Shown: positions 8,563 through 15,697 of the stretch, in pieces
How the letters are laid out: each line of letters opens with the position of its first letter
How positions within the stretch are numbered: the stretch's first letter is position 1
Source of the DNA: Bacteroidales bacterium UBA4893
GTDB lineage: Bacteria > Bacteroidota > Bacteroidia > Bacteroidales > P3
DNA: 23,711 bases
Assembly (NCBI GenBank): GCA_002399025.1
Contig: DHCV01000019.1
Span: 72,952-96,662, forward strand
Direction of reading: 5' to 3'
Made by a program: the position numbers and the translations under genes
Notes under the pieces: model-generated
Told to the model about the DNA's origin: nothing
Seen by the model: only the letters and a program-made list of their open reading frames with translations
The model's database searches: none

Positions 8563-8570
8563 TAATTTTG
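8563..8570 (+). promoter_or_regulatory. -7 promoter box for the methyltransferase
   Basis: TAATTTTG fits TAnnTTTG and lies 22 bases ahead of the ATG at 8593. Confidence 0.45.
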
Positions 8571-8592
8571 TATCCCTAAATAAATACTCTTA

Positions 8593-9363
8593 ATGAATAC
8601 AGAAAGATTTTTCGAACTTTTTTTTAAGGAACTTCAGGATAATAAAAACCTATATCCATACTATAAGCTAACAGAAGGCAGTCTTAAACAACAGGCTTTT
8701 CGTAAGGAATACTTCTTGCAAAGGCTTAGTTTTATTGATAAAAATATAGATAAGACAAAAGATAATAAGATATTTGACTGTGGATGTGGTTATGGAACAA
8801 CTGCAATATTTTTAGCAATGCAAGGTGTTTCAACCTATGGAGTTACTTTAGAGTTTTACTATAAAGAATTAGAAAATAGGAGAAAGTATTGGAAAGAGTA
8901 TGGAGATACCTCACTTTTTGAATGTAAATATGATGATTTATTTGGTTTACAGCTTTTGGAAAATTCATATGATTATATAATTCTCCAAGATACTCTTCAT
9001 CATTTGGAGCCGCTTAAAAATAGTTTAGAGCTTTTCTATAGGATATTAAAACCAAAAGGTAAGATTATATTAGTGGAAGAAAATGGCAATTGTCTTCCCC
9101 AAGTCTTTAAGTTATATCTTCAAAGAGGGAATAAAAGAGTTATAGATTATTATGATGAAGTTTTAGGTAAGAGCTTGCAGATGGGAATGAAAATATACGT
9201 TCACAAAAGGCTTGGAAAAAACTTTTTGAAGAATCAGGCTTTATTGCTAAGGATGAGAATACAGAATATATACGACTATTCCCTCCGTTCCTCTACAACT
9301 CTTCAAACTCTTCCAAACTTATTCAAAGAGAATCCAGAATTGCCAAAAGCTACCCAATGCTAA
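8593..9363 (+). CDS. Class I SAM-dependent methyltransferase, C-terminus frameshifted
   Basis: The first ~194 residues form a standard Rossmann methyltransferase: motif I FDCGCGYGTTAIFLA (61-75), an acidic strand end at GVTLE, LQDTLHHLEP (131-140) in place of motif IV, and ILKPKGKIILVEENG (151-165). The substrate is unknown; the neighbours suggest a sugar, lipid or quinone-like small molecule. After about residue 194 the frame changes character (QMGMKIYVHKRLGKNF) and ends at 9363. In the frame one base back, from 9177, a plausible continuation reads ADGNENIRSQKAWKKLFEES and runs to a stop at 9410. One missing base near 9175 explains this; restored, the protein would have 272 residues. This is either a recent pseudogene or a sequencing or assembly error. 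Confidence 0.85.
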   Translation: MNTERFFELFFKELQDNKNLYPYYKLTEGSLKQQAFRKEYFLQRLSFIDKNIDKTKDNKIFDCGCGYGTTAIFLAMQGVSTYGVTLEFYYKELENRRKYWKEYGDTSLFECKYDDLFGLQLLENSYDYIILQDTLHHLEPLKNSLELFYRILKPKGKIILVEENGNCLPQVFKLYLQRGNKRVIDYYDEVLGKSLQMGMKIYVHKRLGKNFLKNQALLLRMRIQNIYDYSLRSSTTLQTLPNLFKENPELPKATQC

Positions 9364-9410
9364 GAGAGTACTTCTTTTTTGGTTTAAATATGGTATTTGA
9401 AAAAAGTTAA
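9177..9410 (+). other. Displaced C-terminal reading frame of the methyltransferase
   Basis: Codons from GCA at 9177 read ADGNENIRSQKAWKKLFEES, then GFIAKDENTEYIRLFPPFLY, and end FFFGLNMVFEKS with TAA at 9408-9410. The composition and the typical KKLFEESGF helix of methyltransferase C-termini fit the upstream domain better than the frame that stays open. The stop sits exactly at the base of a 12-bp hairpin, which supports it as the original gene end. Confidence 0.75.
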
Positions 9411-9439
9411 ATCTTTCATTATGGAAATAATGAAAGATT
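9410..9439 (+). terminator. Hairpin after the methyltransferase
   Basis: AATCTTTCATTA (loop TGGAAA) TAATGAAAGATT is a perfect 12-bp stem starting at the last base of the restored stop codon. No T-run follows it, so it may be an mRNA 3' stabiliser or an atypical terminator. Confidence 0.55.
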
Positions 9440-9511
9440 ACTTCCAATACATTATTATTTTTTATAATAACACTAATATTTCCCTCCAAGATACTTCTCC
9501 CAATATTTTAT

Positions 9512-9650
9512 GATAACTATCCCAACTTCAAAAAGTGCGACTTTTCAATCAAAAAGTCGCACTTTTTGATAAGGAAGTCCGACTTTTTGAATCTGGGATA
9601 ACTATCGTAGTTAAAAAAGATAATGTTTTAGAAAAAAACAATAGTGTTTT
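9512..9650. repeat. Array of quasi-palindromes about 21 bp apart
   Basis: Small hairpins are centred at 9516.5 (GATA-AC-TATC), 9538 (AAAAAGT-GCG-ACTTTT), 9559 (AAAAAGT-CGC-ACTTTTT), 9580 (GGAAGT-CCG-ACTTTTT) and 9601.5 (GATA-AC-TATC again). Weaker ones follow at about 9622 (AAAA...TTTT) and 9642.5 (AAAAC...GTTTT). The middle units also pair with each other: 9529-9545 and 9552-9568 are a perfect 17-bp inverted repeat. The outer parts, 9512-9536 and 9582-9606, are inverted with 4 mismatches in 25. No gene lies between 9411 and 9680. Confidence 0.85.
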
Positions 9651-9680
9651 AGAGTAAAAAGATAATTATTAACTTAATAC

Positions 9681-10196
9681 TTATGGATGAGGAACTCCTT
9701 CATCTAATACAAATAAAGATACTATTGATGTATCAGCAATTTTTGGAACAACAATCATATTTGCACTTCTTCCAATTGAAGGCTGAGCTATAAAATAATT
9801 ATAGGTTATTTCCCAACGAAATTCTCTTGGAGAGAGTTTCCAAAGGGTATCTTTTACTTCTGAAGGATTTAGATACCTTGTCCAAGTATATGCTAAAAGC
9901 ACTGTTTTATCCACGAAATTGATTTGGCAGTTTCCAGTACTGTCTTGCAAATCAACATACCTACTTAGTGTTTCTTCATCATTAATAATATAAAGCCAAT
10001 CTTCCATGCTCCCATGTTCCGATAATGCATTCCAATCTACAGTAAATGGACAGGAAGGACCAGTAGAAGTAATTTGTATCGGATAAGTTATTGGGGTTAC
10101 TGGATTTATTGGATTATCGTTATCTGTTTCACAAGAGGAGCTGATTGTTAATAATGCTATTATAATAGCTCCTAATAGTTTGTTTGTTTTTTTCAT
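9681..10196 (-). CDS. Small lipoprotein of unknown function
   Basis: 171 residues. The N-terminus (KK, a hydrophobic stretch 7-18, then SSSC with Cys22) is a lipoprotein signal. The residues after the cysteine (ETDND) are acidic, like the export signal that sends Bacteroidota lipoproteins to the cell surface. A spacer rich in Pro and Asn (about 27-37) leads to a small soluble domain with two further cysteines (SCPF and NCQI). The strand INFVDKTVLLAYTW resembles protease-complex PrcB-like or unnamed Bacteroidota lipoprotein folds, but I cannot assign a family. The gene has a canonical Shine-Dalgarno site 6 bases ahead of its ATG, unlike its neighbours, and follows a T9SS gene remnant. Confidence 0.75.
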   Translation of the reverse strand: MKKTNKLLGAIIIALLTISSSCETDNDNPINPVTPITYPIQITSTGPSCPFTVDWNALSEHGSMEDWLYIINDEETLSRYVDLQDSTGNCQINFVDKTVLLAYTWTRYLNPSEVKDTLWKLSPREFRWEITYNYFIAQPSIGRSANMIVVPKIADTSIVSLFVLDEGVPHP

Positions 10197-10202
10197 TTTA
10201 TA

Positions 10203-10209
10203 CCTCCTT
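10203..10209 (-). promoter_or_regulatory. Canonical Shine-Dalgarno site of the lipoprotein gene
   Basis: The reverse strand reads AAGGAGG, 6 bases before the ATG at 10196. Purine-rich sites this good are unusual in Bacteroidota, and none is visible ahead of the other genes here. Confidence 0.7.
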
Positions 10210-10211
10210 AT

Positions 10212-10427
10212 TTATTTTGCAATTATTAATTTATCTGATTTAATCATATTTTTATTGTTTGTAACCGAATAAAAATAAGTACCTGTTTTAAATAGTCTCA
10301 AATCTAATGTTTGCATTCCTTTATTTCCGTCAAGAGTTAATGCATATACCTGTATACCCTTTAAATATGATATTTGAGAAAAATTAAATTCCCAATTCTC
10401 TAATAAATAATAAATATAGTTCAGCAA
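10212..10427 (-). pseudogene. Remnant of a T9SS cargo gene, C-terminal sorting domain only
   Basis: The last residues, with LDLRLFKTGTYFYSV and then KSDKLIIAK, match the type A C-terminal sorting domain by which the type IX secretion system exports cargo through the outer membrane. The usual domain is about 70-80 residues at the end of a much larger protein; here it is all that remains. There is no ATG ahead of it: the open frame can only begin at a TTG (10427) directly preceded by a TAG stop codon, and the folA stop codon is 29 bases away. No signal peptide is present, so even if translated it could not be exported. I read it as the 3' end of a deleted gene. Confidence 0.7.
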
Positions 10428-10456
10428 CTACTACTATTTGCTTGAATAGAACTTAA

Positions 10457-10942
10457 TTATTTTCTTGTATATACTAAGAATTGAAATTCTAATCCGCTTT
10501 CTTCATCTTTTTGCATCTCACTTTCAGATTCTAAAGCCCATTTATCTTCTTCAATTTCTGGGAAAAAAGTATCGGCTTCAAAATCTTTATAAACCTTTGT
10601 TATATATAATTTATCGCAAAATGGCATTAAAGCCTTATAGATTGTTTCTCCACCAATAATAAAGCATTTTTCTAGTTTTTTGCAATATTCTACAGCTTCT
10701 TCAGTGGAATGAACAAGAGTTGCTCCCTCAGGTTTATAGTCTTTGTTTGTAGAAATAACAATATTTTCTCTTTTAGGAAGTGGCTTGAAAGGAAGACTTT
10801 CCCATGTTTTTCTTCCCATTATGATAGGTGAGCCAAGAGTAGTTTTCTTAAAGTACTTTAAATCCTCACTCAAATGCCAAAGTAGTTTATTATCCTTACC
10901 TATTGCATTGTTCGCTGCTATTGCAACAATAATATTTAGCAT
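10457..10942 (-). CDS. folA: Dihydrofolate reductase
   Basis: DHFR reduces dihydrofolate to tetrahydrofolate with NADPH, restoring the cofactor that ThyA oxidises. The 161 residues are standard length. Visible signatures are IVAIAANNAIG (5-15), LLWHLSEDLKYFK with the catalytic acidic residue at Asp27, the NADPH segment IIMGRKTWESLP, and FIIGGETIYKAL near residue 100. It follows thyA with a 21-base gap and closes the rnr-purD-thyA-folA run before the T9SS remnant. The pairing with thyA is common and makes functional sense. It is a chromosomal-type enzyme, and nothing marks it as a mobile resistance variant. Confidence 0.96.
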   Translation of the reverse strand: MLNIIVAIAANNAIGKDNKLLWHLSEDLKYFKKTTLGSPIIMGRKTWESLPFKPLPKRENIVISTNKDYKPEGATLVHSTEEAVEYCKKLEKCFIIGGETIYKALMPFCDKLYITKVYKDFEADTFFPEIEEDKWALESESEMQKDEESGLEFQFLVYTRK

Positions 10943-10963
10943 AATTTTTTTCTATTAATGTAT

Positions 10964-11758
10964 TTATATCGCTATAGGAGCTTTAATTGTTGGATGTGAT
11001 TGGTAGTTTATTATTTCAATATCTTCAAATCGGAAATCAAATATATTCTTTATTTCCTTATTTAGTTTTAATTCAGGGAGGGGATAAGGAGAGCGAGAAA
11101 GTTGTAAACGAGCTTGGTCAAAATGATTAGTATAAAGATGTGCATCTCCTATGGTATGAACAAAATCTCCAACCTCAAGATTGCAAACTTGTGCAATCAT
11201 GTGAGTTAAGATAGCATAAGAAGCAATATTAAAAGGAACTCCTAAGAAAATATCAGCACTTCTTTGATATAATTGGCAAGATAGTTTGTTGTTAGCAACA
11301 TAAAATTGAAATAAAACATGACAAGGAGGCAAAGCCATTTTATCTACATCACCAACATTCCAGGCACTTACTAAAAGTCTTCGAGAATTTGGATTTGTTT
11401 TAATTTGTTCTATTAATTCACTTATCTGATCAATAACCTTTCCATCTTTAGTTTCCCATGCACGCCATTGTTTTCCATAAACAGGACCTAAATCACCATT
11501 TTCATCTGCCCATTCATCCCAAATTGAAACTTTGTTTTGTTGAAGATAATCGATATTTGTGTTTCCTTGCAAAAACCAAAGAAGTTCATGAATAATAGAA
11601 CGAAGATGTAGCTTTTTTGTAGTAACCAAAGGAAATCCTTCTTTAAGATTAAATCTCATTTGATAACCAAAAATACTCTTTGTGCCTGTACCTGTTCTGT
11701 CTCCCTTTAAATTCCCACTCTCAAGGACATTATTTAATAAGTCTAAATATTGTTTCAT
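10964..11758 (-). CDS. thyA: Thymidylate synthase
   Basis: ThyA methylates dUMP to dTMP using methylene-tetrahydrofolate and yields dihydrofolate, which FolA recycles. The protein has 264 residues, the same length as the E. coli enzyme. The landmarks align with it: RTGTGT with Arg21, FPLVTTKKLHLRSI, ELLWFLQGNTN, NSRRLLVSAWN with Arg126-Arg127, and LPPCHVLFQFYV with the nucleophile Cys146. The C-terminus ends in the conserved HPTIKAPIAI. It lies 35 bases downstream of purD and 21 bases upstream of folA on the same strand. Confidence 0.97.
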   Translation of the reverse strand: MKQYLDLLNNVLESGNLKGDRTGTGTKSIFGYQMRFNLKEGFPLVTTKKLHLRSIIHELLWFLQGNTNIDYLQQNKVSIWDEWADENGDLGPVYGKQWRAWETKDGKVIDQISELIEQIKTNPNSRRLLVSAWNVGDVDKMALPPCHVLFQFYVANNKLSCQLYQRSADIFLGVPFNIASYAILTHMIAQVCNLEVGDFVHTIGDAHLYTNHFDQARLQLSRSPYPLPELKLNKEIKNIFDFRFEDIEIINYQSHPTIKAPIAI

Positions 11759-11793
11759 CTCTAATTAATAATCTATTTCCTTTTGCTTTTTAC

Positions 11794-13065
11794 CTATAAT
11801 AAATCTTTCCCTATATCTCTTCTAAAATACTTTCCTTCCCAACTAATCTTATCTACGTTTTTATAGCATTTTTCTAAGGCTTCTTGCATTGTTTCTCCAT
11901 AACATGTTACTGCAATAACTCTTCCTCCATTTGTTAGGATTTTTTCTCCTTCTTGTTTTGTTCCTGCATGAAATACTATGCAATCTTGGGTTTCATTTAT
12001 TCCTTTAATTTCTTTGCCTTTTTCATAGCTTTCAGGATAACCTTTTGCAACCATCATAACAGTTGTTGCATAGCGAGAATCAATTTCAAAGTTTATCTTA
12101 TCAAGTGATTTTGTTTTAAAGCTATTAAATGCTTCAACTATATCTGATTTTATTCTTGGGAATACACTTTCTGTTTCAGGGTCACCCATTCTAACATTAT
12201 ATTCAATAACGTATGGGTTGCCTTCAACATTCATTAAGCCAATAAAAATAAAGCCTTGATATTCTATATTGTCTTTCTTTAAGCCTTTAATTGTTGGGAT
12301 AACTATTCTTTGTTCAACCTTTTGCATAAAATCATTGTCAGCAAAAGGAACAGGACTAATAGAGCCCATTCCACCAGTGTTTAAACCAGTGTCGCCTTCT
12401 CCAATTCTTTTATAGTCTTTTGCAACAGGAAGTATTTTATAGTTTTCTCCATCACTTAAAACAAATACACTGCATTCAATCCCTTTTAAAAACTCTTCAA
12501 TAACAACCTTTGCTGAAGCTTCTCCAAACTTAGCTTCTTCAAGCATTTGAGTTAATTCCTTTTCTGCCTCTTCAATTGTTTCAGGAATAACAACTCCTTT
12601 ACCAGCTGCTAAACCATCAGCTTTTAAAACATAAGGAGGGTTTAAGGTCTTTAAGAAGTCTTTACCTTCTTGAAGAGTTTCTTTATAGAATGTTTTATAT
12701 CTTGCTGTTGGGATATTATTCTTTTGCATAAAAGCCTTAGCAAAATCCTTACTTCCTTCAAGAGTAGCACCTTCTTTGCTTGGTCCAACAACTAAAATAT
12801 CTTTTAATTCAGAGTTATTATGAAAATAATCCCATATTCCATCAACTAATGGTTGCTCAGGTCCTACAACAACTATCTCAACGTTGTTTTTAATAACAAA
12901 CTCGCCAATTGTTTTGAAGTCGGAGCCTATATTAATATTTTCTCCACAAAGAGAAGTGCCAGGATTACCTGGAGAAATAAAAAGATTTGTTAATAGTGGA
13001 CTTTCTTTAATTTTAAGAGCAATTGCATTTTCTCTTCCTCCTGAACCTAAAAGTAGTATGTTCAT
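11794..13065 (-). CDS. purD: Phosphoribosylamine--glycine ligase (GAR synthetase)
   Basis: PurD couples phosphoribosylamine to glycine with ATP, the second step of purine synthesis. The 423 residues have the N-domain motif LLLGSGGRENAIALK at the start, ISPGNPGTS, VVGPEQPLVDGIW, the ATP-grasp core (KADGLAAGKGVVI, GIECSVFVLSDGENY), the glycinamide-family block DTGLNTGGMGSISP, and YNVRMGDPETES near the metal site. The length fits the monofunctional enzyme. Its start lies only 3 bases past the rnr stop codon, so it is almost certainly co-transcribed and coupled with rnr. Confidence 0.96.
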   Translation of the reverse strand: MNILLLGSGGRENAIALKIKESPLLTNLFISPGNPGTSLCGENINIGSDFKTIGEFVIKNNVEIVVVGPEQPLVDGIWDYFHNNSELKDILVVGPSKEGATLEGSKDFAKAFMQKNNIPTARYKTFYKETLQEGKDFLKTLNPPYVLKADGLAAGKGVVIPETIEEAEKELTQMLEEAKFGEASAKVVIEEFLKGIECSVFVLSDGENYKILPVAKDYKRIGEGDTGLNTGGMGSISPVPFADNDFMQKVEQRIVIPTIKGLKKDNIEYQGFIFIGLMNVEGNPYVIEYNVRMGDPETESVFPRIKSDIVEAFNSFKTKSLDKINFEIDSRYATTVMMVAKGYPESYEKGKEIKGINETQDCIVFHAGTKQEGEKILTNGGRVIAVTCYGETMQEALEKCYKNVDKISWEGKYFRRDIGKDLL

Positions 13066-13068
13066 ATT

Positions 13069-15384
13069 TTAATTAGTTTTTTTTCTTCCTTTACGATTTA
13101 GTTTATGATTATTTGTTTCAGGGCTTTTAGTACTTTTGGCGCTTTTAGTACTTTTTGTTCTTGTTTTTACTGGTCTTTCTTCTCTAATATTAATTTTTTC
13201 TGGGGAGAAATCTCTCATCTCTGCAGTAAACTCTCCATCGTCAACCAAAGAAAAGTCCATTTGCTTTTTAAACAAATCAACATTTTCAACCTTAATCTTA
13301 ATTGGGTCTCCCAAACGATAGGTTTTATTTAGTTTTCTTCCAACAACTTGATAGTTTTCTTCATCAATATAGTAGAAATCATCGGTAAGAGTACGGATAG
13401 GGATTAGTCCTTCACATTTATTCTCGTCAATCAAAACATAGATTCCCCATTTACTAATACCTGATATTGCTCCTTTAAATACTTCTCCAATCTTATCGGA
13501 AAGAAATTCTGCTTGTTTATATTTTACTGATGTTCTTTCAGCCTCTGCAGCTTTCTTTTCCATTAATGAACAATGTTCACATCTTTCCTCAAAAGCTTCT
13601 TTGCTTGCTGATGACCCTCCTTCAAGATAGCGTTCCAAAAGACGATGTAGCATTAGGTCAGGATAGCGTCTAATTGGGGAAGTGAAATGAGAATAATATG
13701 GGAATGAAAGTCCATAGTGCCCTATGTTAGTAGTTGAATAATATGCTTTAGACATTGTTCTGATTGCAATGTTAGAAATCATAGTTTCTTCTCCCTTGCC
13801 AGCAATATTTCTAAATAAATCATTAAAACTCTTAACTAATGAGCTTCTGCTATCTGTGTTTATAACATATCCCAACTTGCCCACAAACTCTGAAAATGTA
13901 GAAAGTTTATCAGGATTAGGCTCGTCATGAACTCTATAAATAAATGTTTTGGCTTCTTTCTTATTGCCTTTATCCTTGCCTATCTTTTCAGCAACTCTTT
14001 TATTGGCAAGCAACATAAATTCTTCAATTAACCAGTTGGCTTCCTTGCTTTCTTTAATATAAACTCCAATTGGCTTTGAGTTTTCATCCAAACGGAACTT
14101 CACTTCTTGCGATTCAAAGTTAATGGCTCCAGTCTTAAATCTTCTTTTTCTAATTATGTGAGCAATATTATGAACTGGCATAATAAAGTCTTCCATTTCT
14201 CCCTTTTGTTCTTCAATAATTGTTTGAACTTCTTCATAAGTAAATCTTCTGCAAGAGTTAATTACTCCCTTACCAAACCATTCATTAATAACTTCTGCTT
14301 CTTGATTCATTTCAAATACAGCAGAAAAAGTCAAACTATCTTCATTTGGTCGCAAAGAACAAACCTTATTGCTTAGCTTTTCAGGTAACATTGGAATTGT
14401 TCTATCAACCAAATAGACCGATGTAGCACGAGTGAAGGCTTCTTGGTCAATTGCTGAATTGGGTCTAACATAATAAGAGACATCAGCAATATGAACTCCT
14501 ATTTCATAGTTTCCATTTGGCAAAACTCTAAAAGAAATGGCATCATCAAAGTCTTTTGCATCGTAGGGGTCAATAGTTATGGTTGGTGTTTTGCGAAAAT
14601 CTCTTCTGCGTTTTATTTCTTCTTCAGGTATTGTTTCAGGTATTTCTTCTGCTTCTTTTTCAACTGCTTCAGGAAAAGCTAAAGGGAATCCAAATTGAGC
14701 CAAGATAGAAAGCATCTCTGTATTGTTTTCTCCTTTCTTACCCAAAACCTTTATGACCTTTCCAAAAGGATTATTTGCCCTTTGAGGCCATTCAGTCATT
14801 TGAACCAATACCTTTTCATTCTCATTTGCTCCATTAATATCTTCCAAAGGAATAAATATATCAACAGGCATTGATTGACTGTCTGGAATAAAGAAAGCAA
14901 ATTTAGGATGCTTTTGAATAGAGCCTACAAAGGTAGTTTGATTTCTTTCAATAATTTCAGTAATCTGTCCTTCTGGTTTTCTTCCCTTACGACGAGGGAA
15001 AAGATATACTTTAACCTTGTCGTTATGAAGTGCATGATTAGTATTGTTGGGAGCAATGTAAATATCTTCTGAACCATTTTCCAAAATAACATATGCCTTT
15101 GAAGTTTGCTTCATATCAACCGTTCCAATCACATAGTTGGAAGGTAGTATATCATTATTTAAATATCTTGCGTCTAATTTATATTTCCCCTTACTCTCTT
15201 CAATCAAAACTCCTTCTTCAGCCAGAACCAAAATCTTATTCATAATCATTTGCATTGACGCCCTATCATTATTGCCCAATCGAGAAGCAACTTGCTTATA
15301 GTTTAAGGGCTCAAAGGGATTGCTTGCGAAAACCTTGAGTATGGATTTATTAATTAATGATTCTTGTTTATTCTTGTTTTCCAT
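13069..15384 (-). CDS. rnr: Ribonuclease R
   Basis: A processive 3'-5' exoribonuclease of the RNB family that degrades structured RNA. It has 771 residues, typical of Bacteroidota RNase R. In order: a winged-helix segment (about 15-75), cold-shock OB domains (about 80-220), and the RNB catalytic domain with ITIDPYDAKDFDDAISF, whose Asp272, Asp278, Asp280 and Asp281 are the expected metal ligands. Then come HYTSPIRRYPD-like HFTSPIRRYPDLMLHR, an S1 domain (about 645-725, with GAISGISKWGIYV) and a Lys/Ser/Thr-rich basic tail (about 737-771) typical of RNase R. It is the first gene of the operon, with a -7 box at 15407-15414. Confidence 0.95.
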   Translation of the reverse strand: MENKNKQESLINKSILKVFASNPFEPLNYKQVASRLGNNDRASMQMIMNKILVLAEEGVLIEESKGKYKLDARYLNNDILPSNYVIGTVDMKQTSKAYVILENGSEDIYIAPNNTNHALHNDKVKVYLFPRRKGRKPEGQITEIIERNQTTFVGSIQKHPKFAFFIPDSQSMPVDIFIPLEDINGANENEKVLVQMTEWPQRANNPFGKVIKVLGKKGENNTEMLSILAQFGFPLAFPEAVEKEAEEIPETIPEEEIKRRRDFRKTPTITIDPYDAKDFDDAISFRVLPNGNYEIGVHIADVSYYVRPNSAIDQEAFTRATSVYLVDRTIPMLPEKLSNKVCSLRPNEDSLTFSAVFEMNQEAEVINEWFGKGVINSCRRFTYEEVQTIIEEQKGEMEDFIMPVHNIAHIIRKRRFKTGAINFESQEVKFRLDENSKPIGVYIKESKEANWLIEEFMLLANKRVAEKIGKDKGNKKEAKTFIYRVHDEPNPDKLSTFSEFVGKLGYVINTDSRSSLVKSFNDLFRNIAGKGEETMISNIAIRTMSKAYYSTTNIGHYGLSFPYYSHFTSPIRRYPDLMLHRLLERYLEGGSSASKEAFEERCEHCSLMEKKAAEAERTSVKYKQAEFLSDKIGEVFKGAISGISKWGIYVLIDENKCEGLIPIRTLTDDFYYIDEENYQVVGRKLNKTYRLGDPIKIKVENVDLFKKQMDFSLVDDGEFTAEMRDFSPEKINIREERPVKTRTKSTKSAKSTKSPETNNHKLNRKGRKKTN

Positions 15385-15406
15385 AATAATTATAGTTTTT
15401 AAGCCA

Positions 15407-15414
15407 CAAAGATA
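15407..15414 (-). promoter_or_regulatory. -7 promoter box for the rnr operon
   Basis: The reverse strand reads TATCTTTG, fitting TAnnTTTG, 22 bases ahead of the rnr start codon. Confidence 0.5.
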
Positions 15415-15426
15415 ACGATAATAATA

Positions 15427-15484
15427 TAATTCTGCACATATGAAACATTAATTTATCAACAAATAATGCATAATGGCAGAATTA
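15427..15484. repeat. 9-bp inverted repeat in the divergent region
   Basis: TAATTCTGC (15427-15435) and GCAGAATTA (15476-15484) are perfect complements 40 bases apart, with CATTA/TAATG pairing inside. It lies just upstream of the rnr promoter and could be an operator or chance structure. Confidence 0.4.
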
Positions 15485-15545
15485 ACTAATTCAAATTTCT
15501 TCAAAATCTTAACTCTTAAAAAATAAACGGGACTTAATTGAAATT

Positions 15546-15622
15546 ATCTCTGAGAAAAAATAATTTATCTCTGAGAAAAATTTATTTAAACGCCGTTTAA
15601 ATTTGACTAAAGAGCCATTAGT
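15546..15622. repeat. Four quasi-palindromes centred exactly 21 bp apart
   Basis: Centres are at 15551 (TCTC-T-GAGA), 15572 (TCTC-T-GAGA), 15593 (TTTAAACG-C-CGTTTAAA) and 15614 (ACTAA-7 bases-TTAGT). The first two units share ATCTCTGAGAAAAA; the third and fourth are unrelated in sequence but keep the spacing. A weak TAA/TTA pair centred at 15530 may be a further unit. The array ends about 45 bases before the murL-murD2 -7 box. Confidence 0.8.
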
Positions 15623-15666
15623 TATAAAAGCATAAAATTCATTGGTTAGAACTAAGATAATTTTTG

Positions 15667-15674
15667 TATTTTTG
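15667..15674 (+). promoter_or_regulatory. -7 promoter box for the MurL-MurD2 gene
   Basis: TATTTTTG fits TAnnTTTG and lies 23 bases ahead of the ATG at 15698. TTG at 15642-15644 could be a -33 element, at slightly long spacing. Confidence 0.5.
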
Positions 15675-15697
15675 TTTCTCAATTAAAGCAAAACATC

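Noticed and set aside
9140..9200. Programmed -1 ribosomal frameshift in the methyltransferase
   Set aside because: No heptanucleotide slippery sequence in the right frame and no downstream pseudoknot were recognised; a lost base is simpler.
9512..9606. MITE with target-site duplication (GATAACTATC on both sides)
   Set aside because: The 10-bp copies are themselves dyads on the same 21-bp grid as the inner units, so they are better explained as members of the array than as a duplicated target. Terminal arms are imperfect.
13066..13075. PurD riboswitch or purine-regulated leader
   Set aside because: Only 3 bases separate rnr and purD, and no structured leader precedes purD, thyA or folA.
13105..15072. 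Several plus-strand frames of 60-90 residues opposite rnr
   Set aside because: They are antisense shadows of a strongly conserved gene, rich in Phe, Ser and Asn, with no promoter or family match.
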